Notes under the pieces: generated by a model
What the model saw: only the letters and a program-made list of their open reading frames with translations
Databases searched by the model: none
What the model was told of the DNA's origin: nothing
Source: Azotimanducus chitobiosivorans
Lineage (GTDB): Bacteria; Pseudomonadota; Gammaproteobacteria; Pseudomonadales; Azotimanducaceae
Reading direction: 5' to 3'
Length of the DNA: 64,000 bases
NCBI GenBank assembly: GCA_965200235.1
Contig: OZ241339.1
Span: 62,001 to 126,000, forward strand
Program-made: the position numbers and the translations under genes
Part shown: piece after piece, positions 51,013-57,068 of the stretch
Layout: each line of letters opens with the position of its first letter
Numbering within the stretch: position 1 is the stretch's first letter

Positions 51013-51420
51013 TCACTTTTCTGGCAAACGAGTCAGAATTTCTTTTTGTAACACCAACATTTCTTTTCGTATTTCTAATATTTCTTTGTTCAAATCTTGG
51101 ATGGAGGAACGGAAATACTCATGTTCTTTTGTACCATTCTGAACTATCGTTTTAAGTCCTTCGTAATCGGCTTTCATTTCCGATCTAAGTCCGTCATAAG
51201 AAGCCTTCATTTCCGATCTAAGTCCGTCAATAGAAGCGTTCATTTCCGATCTAAGCCCGTCATAAGAAGCGTTCATTTCCGATCTAAGCCCGTCAAGAGA
51301 AGTTTCTATGCCCTGGCGAAATGTGTCAAAGAACTTGGTAAAAACACGCCATGCTAAGACTACAAGCGCCACCATCGAGCCGATGATGGTTATGGTTTGT
51401 ATCAACATGGGATTGTCCAT
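51013..51420 (-). CDS. Membrane-anchored coiled-coil protein with 11-residue repeats
   Basis: The 135-residue product (start MDNPMLIQT; an ATG six codons earlier is possible) has one N-terminal membrane helix (about 7-26). It continues into four or five tandem copies of an 11-residue unit of the type YDGLRSEMNAS, then a charged coiled coil rich in Glu, Lys and Leu. The DNA shows matching 33-bp direct repeats. A hendecad rhythm suggests a right-handed coiled-coil stalk. No family was recognised. It lies between the two repeated cassettes, on the opposite strand to the secreted-protein genes. Confidence 0.75.
   Translation of the reverse strand: MDNPMLIQTITIIGSMVALVVLAWRVFTKFFDTFRQGIETSLDGLRSEMNASYDGLRSEMNASIDGLRSEMKASYDGLRSEMKADYEGLKTIVQNGTKEHEYFRSSIQDLNKEILEIRKEMLVLQKEILTRLPEK
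51224..51323. repeat. 33-bp tandem direct repeats inside the coiled-coil gene
   Basis: The unit CATTTCCGATCTAAG plus about 18 further bases recurs in phase with 11 codons, beginning near 51175 and running to about 51300, with small differences such as GTCCGTC/GCCCGTC. The copies are adjacent with no spacers, and the repeats keep the reading frame. Copy number could vary by recombination. Confidence 0.75.
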
Positions 51421-51551
51421 CTTGTATCTCGTCCGCACCGCTTTGGTGACAGTGTAGCAAAGAAGCTTGGAGGTTTACTTGTCCTACTTCCGCTGACCTA
51501 CAGATTGTCCGCAGCAGGTGAATGTAGGACACAACGCCCGGTAGTAACCCT

Positions 51552-51564
51552 GTGATAGCATCAC
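51552..51564 (+). promoter_or_regulatory. Conserved GTGAT-N3-ATCAC operator-like site, copy 2
   Basis: GTGATAGCATCAC lies 72 bases before the second phase-variable start, in a leader otherwise similar to that of copy 1 from about 51536 onward. The arms are identical between the two copies. See the first copy for interpretation. Confidence 0.5.
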
Positions 51565-51636
51565 GCCCAGCCTAGGTGCCAACCGCACCGCTGGTGCACT
51601 ACTTTGCCGGCAGGCTAACCGAAAGGAGCAAACAAC

Positions 51637-52320
51637 ATGAAACGAATAACCAGTAAATACCCCCCCCCCCCCCCCCCCCCCCTTGCTAAATTAGCCGCAG
51701 TAACCGCCGCGCTGGTTGCCTTGCTTATGACGGGGCAAGGTTGGGCGCAGACAACGGTAACGTCCAGCGGGCGCGAGGGTCAGACGGCCTGCGTGGGTTA
51801 CGCTGAGGTCAATGCCGAGAATTTCTCCATCACGGCCCTGTCCACAAGCAGCATGACCGTCATGGCCCCGCAGGTCACCTGGAGTCAGGTTGTGTCACAG
51901 CTTGGTGACAGGCAGGCACCAACTAATTCCATTATCAGCGTCAATGTTTTTAATGCCAAGACTGGAGCGTCGGTGGGAAACAGTGGCGCTATTGGGACCA
52001 TCAGCAGCTCATCGCCAACCTATGCCGGAGGGAGCGTGACCCGCACGGGTTTAGCGGCAAGAACTCTTTATCGTGTCGAACTCGATGCCGGTATACCCGG
52101 AGGGCTGGGCCAGATACACGCGAGACGCTGCTTCATGACGGGCGGGACCTACACCATGGCCGTCAATCCCGCCAGCGGACAGACGAGCGGCTGCTTCTCG
52201 ATCTCCCCCCGCACCCCGCAGGACGTTCGCAACTGTTGGTGCGCGCGTCGTAACACTTTGCCCTTGTTCGGCGACGGCACAGACAACTCAAATTTTCTCG
52301 ACAGTATCGGTTGCCGTTAA
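51637..52320 (+). CDS. Phase-variable secreted protein 2 (poly-C tract in frame, ON)
   Basis: The start codons are identical to those of the paralogue (MKRITSKY), followed by a 23-C run (51660-51682) that encodes seven Pro and stays in frame into LAKLAAVTAALVALLMTGQG and WAQ, a signal peptide with probable cleavage at WA-Q. The mature part (about 190 residues) is Ser/Thr/Gly/Val-rich and predicted beta-rich. The Cys-containing C-terminus (CFMTGGTY, SGCFSISPRTPQDVRNCWC) is shared with copy 1. 227 residues in total. GAAAGGAG lies 10 bases upstream of the ATG. Function not recognised; export and switching suggest a surface or effector-like role. Confidence 0.83.
   Translation: MKRITSKYPPPPPPPLAKLAAVTAALVALLMTGQGWAQTTVTSSGREGQTACVGYAEVNAENFSITALSTSSMTVMAPQVTWSQVVSQLGDRQAPTNSIISVNVFNAKTGASVGNSGAIGTISSSSPTYAGGSVTRTGLAARTLYRVELDAGIPGGLGQIHARRCFMTGGTYTMAVNPASGQTSGCFSISPRTPQDVRNCWCARRNTLPLFGDGTDNSNFLDSIGCR
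51660..51682 (+). repeat. Poly-C tract, 23 C
   Basis: At 23 C this is by far the longest homopolymer in the window. It encodes a proline run between the basic N-terminus and the hydrophobic core of the signal peptide. A change by one or two C would close the frame. Confidence 0.9.
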
Positions 52321-52336
52321 CCCCGTGACACACGCG

Positions 52337-52409
52337 GGGCGGTCTTCGGATCGCCCCTCAAAACAGATTCGTTATTGCAAACAAGGGCGGCACAATGACC
52401 GCCCTTTTT
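52337..52409 (+). terminator. Two successive stem-loops after the second phase-variable gene
   Basis: The first (52337-52356) is the GGGCGGTC-TTCG-GATCGCCC stem shared with copy 1, but here it lacks a T run. The second (AAGGGCGG, 8-base loop, CCGCCCTT, 52383-52406) is followed by TTTTT and should be the working terminator. The extra hairpin is absent from the first copy. Confidence 0.75.
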
Positions 52410-52424
52410 CATGTTCCAGTGTTC

Positions 52425-52479
52425 CCAGCTTGAATCTTTGAGTAGTTACCCCTTGCGAGTGGCCAAAGATTCAAGCTGG
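52425..52479. repeat. Long inverted repeat near the recombinase 3' end, copy 2
   Basis: The 16-base arms CCAGCTTGAATCTTTG and its complement match the copy at 50309 exactly; the loop is one base shorter (TACCCCTTG for TACCCACTTG). It lies about 60 bases past the recombinase stop. Confidence 0.6.
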
Positions 52480-52537
52480 AGCGAGTGAAATGGGTACTCG
52501 GTAATGGGAATGGCGGTATTACACCCCGATTGCGAGT

Positions 52538-53380
52538 TTAGAGAAACTTGGCCACTGCCCCGCGTTGCGCTTTGGCCCCGGCGGAATAGTGTGCAACCAT
52601 GCGGGCGGTCTTCCAATTCCCGGCCAGCATGGTCTCGGTTGTGGAAGCACCGCGGGCGGTCAGTTCAGAGGCCAAACCAACCCGGCCAAAATGAGCGGTA
52701 AGCTTGTGGGTTATGCCGGCTTGTTTCGCAAGGGCGGTAATCCGCTGGCTTATGCGCTGGGGTTTGAGGCCGATAACAAAATCATGTTCGCTTGCGCCGG
52801 AGCGTAGATCCCGGACGGCTTTGGCAAAGCCATTCTTCAACAACCTTATGTCGGTATCCTCACCGGCCCTATTCGTTCTTGAGGTGCGAACATGAATGAG
52901 TAGGTTCTCAAAATCGGATTCCTCAATATCATTCCAAGTCAAAGCGGCAATCTCGGAACGGCGTAATCCGGCCATGAACGCAAGGGCTACGATGGCCTCG
53001 TCAAGTGGGTTGCCCATGGTAAGCATGGATACCGCATGGTCATAGGTGAGGGGCTTGGCTTGACCGCGCCCGCGATCCGCGCCAGCTTCGGACAGTTTCT
53101 TGATCTTGGCTTTGGAACGCTTGCCTACTGGTGAGGGTTGATCGGTTGAGGTGAATAGCCATTGAACCGAGGCGGCAATCATGCTCGAGCTGGCGGGGCT
53201 TTTACCGCAATCAAAAGCGCATTGCAGGTATTCGGCCAGTTTCGGATCGGTTGGTTGGTCATTGCCGACCCACGCCGCGCAAGCCGTCCACCGGATCAAC
53301 AACAGGCCACGCAAGTGCCTTGGCTTCAAAACTCCCATTGAGGTCTTGCAAAACGCCTTCGATTCTGGCGAAATTACCAT
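52538..53380 (-). pseudogene. Tyrosine recombinase/integrase, N-terminus replaced by IS30 remnant (copy 2)
   Basis: The frame has 280 codons. From about residue 37 on it is a tyrosine recombinase: part of the core-binding domain (YLQCAFDCGKSPASSSMIAA), then catalytic R140 (AGLRRSE), H230 and R233 (TAHFGRVG), W256 and Y265 (AHYSAG). The first about 36 codons are antisense to the tail of an IS30-type transposase, so the true N-terminus was lost by insertion. The downstream 440 bases are repeated as the fragment at 50423. Possibly the remains of the recombinase that moved the cassettes. Confidence 0.85.
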
Positions 53381-53408
53381 CTCACCGAGCGTTGCACTTC
53401 ACGGTTGA
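53292..53408 (+). mobile_element. IS30-family transposase, 3' remnant
   Basis: The frame reads RINNRPRKCLGFKTPIEV and ends VALHG before a TGA. NNRPRKCLGFKTP is the hallmark C-terminal motif of IS30-type transposases, which normally end close to the right inverted repeat; GTTGCACTTCACGGTTGAAT spanning the stop resembles such an end. The rest of the element is missing. Its left border, near 53280, falls inside the recombinase gene on the other strand. Confidence 0.85.
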
Positions 53409-53468
53409 ATGTAGGCAACATAAACGAAGCGCCGAATAATCGCGATTACAAATTCCACCCGAATCAAA

Positions 53469-53486
53469 CATTACTCATGAGTAATG
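53469..53486. promoter_or_regulatory. Perfect 18-bp palindrome upstream of the second DUF4143 ATPase
   Basis: CATTACTCATGAGTAATG is identical on both strands. It lies 57 bases before the ATPase start and is followed by ATGTGATAATGCT, where TGATAAT could be a -10 region. An autoregulatory or external repressor site is likely. No second copy was seen in the window. Confidence 0.5.
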
Positions 53487-53542
53487 CGCGATTCATGTGA
53501 TAATGCTCATGCAGTTATCCCGCGGCGCGCATAGATTTAATC

Positions 53543-54685
53543 ATGTCCGCAAGCACGTTGACACGCTACTTGGAGACTTCAATCAGAGAAGATCTCAAGC
53601 GTAAGATGGTGTTCGTTGACGGCCCTCGGCAGGTTGGTAAGACGACCCTCGCCCTTTCACTCTTGGGTAGGCAATCACTTCGACATCCAGCGTACTTGAA
53701 TTGGGACGATCCGCAGGCTCGCGCAAGACTCATGCAAGGCTCACTTCCCGGCCGAGAGAGTCTGATCATTCTGGACGAAATTCACAAGTATCCGCATTGG
53801 AAGAACCTTGTCAAAGGACTGTACGACACCAGCCGGGATCTTCTGTCCATTCTCGTGACCGGGTCTGCGCGTCTCGATCATTACCGCAAGGGTGGAGACT
53901 CGCTGCAAGGTCGTTATCACCATTACCGCTTGCATCCTTTCTCGCTCGGCGAGTTGACGAACGCGGCGTCGAGCAACGATGTGCGGACCTTGCTGCAATT
54001 TGGCGGCTTTCCTGAACCTTTGCTCGCCGCAAACGCACGGGTGTGGCGGCGCTGGCAAAGTGAGCGTCTCTTTCGCGTCGTGTATCAGGATGTGCGCGAC
54101 ATGGAAAATGTCCGCCAGATCGCCTTGATCGAGTTGCTGATCGGTGCGCTGCCCGCCCGAGTTGGGTCGCCGTTGTCCGTGCGCAGTGTGAGCGAAGACC
54201 TGCAAGTGTCGCATCAGACTGTCGTGCGCTGGCTGGAGATTCTTGAGCGGCTCTACGTCTGCTACCGAATCCCGCCTTTTGGTGCGCCGCTCATTCGCGC
54301 CGTCAAGAAGGAGAACAAACTTTATCTTTGGGACTGGTCGCAGGTGCCTGATGCCGGCGCGCGCTTCGAAAACCTTGTCGCAGGGCATCTCTTGAAGTAC
54401 TGCCATTTCGAGGCCGATACGCAAGGCTATGCGATGGAACTTCGCTTTATTCGCGATACCGACGGGCGGGAAGTGGATTTCGTTGTGCTGCGCGACGGCG
54501 CGCCTTTGTTTGCGGTCGAGTGCAAGACTGGCGAACGGGATGTGAGCCGAACGCTCGAGTACTTCAGGGAGCGCACGTCCATACCGAAGTGGTTTCAAGT
54601 GCACCTTGGTGACGCGGACCGGTTGATTCGAGGTGTCCGAGTACTTCCGTTCGCTCGGTTTTGTGGTGAATTGAACCTGCCATGA
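53543..54685 (+). CDS. AAA ATPase with DUF4143 / nuclease-like C-terminal domain (copy 2)
   Basis: Walker A GPRQVGKTT lies at 27-35 and Walker B LIILDEIHK at 74-82. The C-terminal part contains REVDFVVLRDGAPLFAVECK, with D312, E326 and K328 matching a PD-(D/E)xK core, as in copy 1 at 32983. A winged-helix-like middle (SEDLQVSHQTVVRWLEILE) is conserved between the two. 380 residues. The two proteins are distant paralogues with different Walker regions. Role unknown. Confidence 0.88.
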   Translation: MSASTLTRYLETSIREDLKRKMVFVDGPRQVGKTTLALSLLGRQSLRHPAYLNWDDPQARARLMQGSLPGRESLIILDEIHKYPHWKNLVKGLYDTSRDLLSILVTGSARLDHYRKGGDSLQGRYHHYRLHPFSLGELTNAASSNDVRTLLQFGGFPEPLLAANARVWRRWQSERLFRVVYQDVRDMENVRQIALIELLIGALPARVGSPLSVRSVSEDLQVSHQTVVRWLEILERLYVCYRIPPFGAPLIRAVKKENKLYLWDWSQVPDAGARFENLVAGHLLKYCHFEADTQGYAMELRFIRDTDGREVDFVVLRDGAPLFAVECKTGERDVSRTLEYFRERTSIPKWFQVHLGDADRLIRGVRVLPFARFCGELNLP

Positions 54686-54862
54686 ATGTTGCCTTGCCGA
54701 AGAGTGCTAGAATGCGCGGCTGCGATGAAGGTAGGCTTGCCTCAATCGCACCGATGATGGTACGAACAATTAGACCGGAGTTCGCAATGCGTTAAGTCGC
54801 AAGGAGTTTGACTCGACTGACTTGAAAGTTTGAAGGCTTCAGGTCAAGCGGGTGCTCGTGGC

Positions 54863-54943
54863 GGGTCGCCTGTGCTCGAAAAGACACAAAGGCGAACCGC
54901 TTGGGCGGTAGGTCGTGGGCGTCCAATGGTCGCCCATTTTTTT
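54863..54943 (+). promoter_or_regulatory. rimP leader: hairpin plus attenuator-like terminator
   Basis: A strong imperfect stem (GCGGGTCGCCTGTG with CACAAAGGCGAACCGC, 54873-54903) is followed by TGGGCG-9-CGCCCA and seven T (54916-54943). The terminator ends 11 bases before the rimP start, so it must be read through for the rimP-nusA-infB operon to be expressed. A rimP leader with this plan is known in gammaproteobacteria and is thought to respond to NusA level. TAGAAT at 54708 could be the -10 of the operon promoter. Confidence 0.65.
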
Positions 54944-54954
54944 GCCGTTTCGGA

Positions 54955-55503
54955 ATGTCAAGCCAGTACGAGAGAGATGCATTGGAATTTGGTGCGAAGA
55001 GAACAGAGCAAAGATGCGGCGAACTCGTGTCCCCGGTCGTGGAAGCGCTCGGCTACCGCCTGTGGGGTGTCGAATGCAAGGGTGGCGGCAGGTCCGCCAC
55101 GCTGCGCGTCTTCATCGACACCAATCCACCAGGCGGCATCACCATTGCAGATGTCGAGCAGGTGAGTCGCCAAGTGAGCATGTTGCTTGATATGGAAGAC
55201 CCCATTCGCGGCGCCTATCAGTTGGAAGTGTCGTCGCCGGGCGTTGATCGTCGTTTCTTCACCTTAGATCAATGCGAAGGCTACGTCGGTAATACCGTTT
55301 CCTTACGTCTGAAGATGCTTCACGAGGGGCGTCGCACTTTTTCTGGACGTCTCGCCGAAGTGGGCGTCGATAGCGGTGCGCTTGTGCTTGAGCTTGATGA
55401 CGACGGTCAGCGCCGAGGGTTTCGATTCTCCGATGTGCGCGAGATGAATCTTGTCTGGGATGGGACGAATGATATGGAAATTCAGGAGGGCACAGCCCAA
55501 TGA
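54955..55503 (+). CDS. rimP: Ribosome maturation factor RimP
   Basis: RimP assists 30S assembly. The ATG giving MSSQYERDALEFGAKRTEQR was chosen because an earlier in-frame start would lie inside the terminator hairpin. VSPVVEALGYRLWGVEC, then SSPGVDRRFF and the C-terminal Sm-like domain (FSGRLAEVGVDSGALVLELD) identify the family. 182 residues, slightly longer than E. coli RimP. It overlaps nusA by four bases. Confidence 0.93.
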   Translation: MSSQYERDALEFGAKRTEQRCGELVSPVVEALGYRLWGVECKGGGRSATLRVFIDTNPPGGITIADVEQVSRQVSMLLDMEDPIRGAYQLEVSSPGVDRRFFTLDQCEGYVGNTVSLRLKMLHEGRRTFSGRLAEVGVDSGALVLELDDDGQRRGFRFSDVREMNLVWDGTNDMEIQEGTAQ

Positions 55504-57011
55504 ACAAAGAACTGATGACCATTGTCGAGTCGATTGCGCTTGAAAAGGGCGTCGAAAAAACAGTCATTTTGGAAGCGATCGAGCAGGCGCTCGCAACCGC
55601 GACCAAGCGCCGCTATACCGTGCCGGAGGCGGAGTTCCATGTGCGCATCGACCCAGTGACCTGCGACTACGACACGTGGCGTGTTTGGCGGGTGATCGAT
55701 CCCGATGCGGAAGAGGAAATCGAGAATCCCGACGCCGAGCTTGAGCCAGACGCCGCCCGTGCCATCAACCCCGAACTGAAGCCTGGAGATTGGCATCGTG
55801 AACAGGTTGAGTCGATCGAATTTGGTCGCATCGCTGCGCAAGCGGCGAAGCAGGTGATCGTTCAGAAAGTGCGTGAAGCGGAGAGAATGCGCGTCGTGGA
55901 ACGCTATGAATCGCGCGTTGGCGAGCTTGTCAGCGGCACAGTGAAACGTACAACGCGCGAAGGTGTGGTTATCGACCTGGGTGCCAACGCCGAGGCCTTC
56001 ATTGCCAGAAGCCAACTGATCCCACGAGAAACCCTGCGCATCAATGACCGCGTGCGCGCATTGCTCGAACGTATTGAAGATGATCCACGTGGGCCGCGCC
56101 TCATTTTGACGCGCACGACGCCCGAAATGCTGCGCGAGCTGTTTCGTATCGAGGTGCCTGAAATCGCCGAGGGCGTCATTCAAATTCGCGGCGTGTCGAG
56201 GGATCCTGGATCAAGGGCGAAGATGAGCGTCAGCACCAACGATTCGCGCATTGATCCGGTCGGGGCATGCGTTGGCATGAGAGGCTCGCGCGTGCAAGCA
56301 GTTGCGGGCGAACTCGCTGGCGAGCGCATCGATGTCGTGCCCTGGGAAGACAACCCCGCGCAGCTCGTGATCAATGCGCTTGCGCCTGCCGAGGTTGATT
56401 CGATCGTTGTAGATGAGAATGCTGGCGCCATGGACATCGTCGTTGCTGAGCACAATCAAGCACAGGCGATCGGCAAGGGTGGTCAGAACGTGCGCCTCGC
56501 AAGCGATTTGACCGGCTGGCGACTCAGCATCATGACCCAAGAGCAGTTTGACCAGAAGGCAGGCGAAGAAGCGATGCGCAACATCGAACTCTTCAAGGAG
56601 CAGTTGAGCGTCGATGGTGATGTCGCCGAGGTGCTTGTGGAGGAAGGCTTTACGACCTTGGAAGAAGTCGCGTATGTGTCGCTTGACGAGCTTGCCGGAC
56701 TGCCGGGCTTCAATGAGGAAATCGCCACCGAATTGCAAAGCCGAGCACAGGATGCGCAGCTCGCAGCAGGCCTTGCCGGAGATGGCGTTGCCGTGCCGGC
56801 GGAAGATTTGCTCAATCTTGAAGGCATGGATGAAGAACTCGCGTGGACACTCGCGAGGCAAGGCATTGTCACGCGAGACGACCTCGCCGAGCAGGCGGTG
56901 ATTGACTTGCTCGAACTTGACAACATCGAGCTCTCGGAAGAGCGCGCGGGTGCGCTGATCATGCAGGCGCGCGAGCACTGGTTCGAACAGGAGGATGCGG
57001 CCGCGAACTAG
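55500..57011 (+). CDS. nusA: Transcription termination/antitermination factor NusA
   Basis: NusA binds RNA polymerase and modulates pausing, termination and antitermination. The N-terminal polymerase-binding domain (1-125), S1 domain (about 139-203, VGELVSGTVKR), KH1 and KH2 (IGKGGQNVRLASDLTGW near 322-338) and two C-terminal acidic helix-hairpin-helix repeats (LAGLPGFNEE; LNLEGMDEELAWTL) are all present. 503 residues, close to E. coli. Probably feeds back on the leader described upstream. Confidence 0.97.
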   Translation: MNKELMTIVESIALEKGVEKTVILEAIEQALATATKRRYTVPEAEFHVRIDPVTCDYDTWRVWRVIDPDAEEEIENPDAELEPDAARAINPELKPGDWHREQVESIEFGRIAAQAAKQVIVQKVREAERMRVVERYESRVGELVSGTVKRTTREGVVIDLGANAEAFIARSQLIPRETLRINDRVRALLERIEDDPRGPRLILTRTTPEMLRELFRIEVPEIAEGVIQIRGVSRDPGSRAKMSVSTNDSRIDPVGACVGMRGSRVQAVAGELAGERIDVVPWEDNPAQLVINALAPAEVDSIVVDENAGAMDIVVAEHNQAQAIGKGGQNVRLASDLTGWRLSIMTQEQFDQKAGEEAMRNIELFKEQLSVDGDVAEVLVEEGFTTLEEVAYVSLDELAGLPGFNEEIATELQSRAQDAQLAAGLAGDGVAVPAEDLLNLEGMDEELAWTLARQGIVTRDDLAEQAVIDLLELDNIELSEERAGALIMQAREHWFEQEDAAAN

Positions 57012-57068
57012 CGGCGCACCTGCTGGCGGACATTGATTGAATACTGATTGAGCGGGGAATGGACCGTA

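Noticed and set aside
51175..51323. CRISPR-like array
   Set aside because: The 33-bp repeats are directly adjacent without spacers and stay in a coding frame of 11 residues, so they are tandem coding repeats.
49560..51682. Poly-C tracts as pure sequencing errors
   Set aside because: Possible for exact length, but a run exists at the same codon in both paralogues and is flanked by identical sequence, so the tract itself is real; only the count is uncertain.
52538..53380. Complete 280-residue integrase
   Set aside because: The first about 36 codons are antisense to an IS30 transposase tail, so the apparent start is an artefact of insertion.
54690..54900. tRNA gene upstream of rimP, as metY in E. 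coli
   Set aside because: No T-loop GTTCGA-type box or cloverleaf could be found; the region folds as leader hairpins instead.
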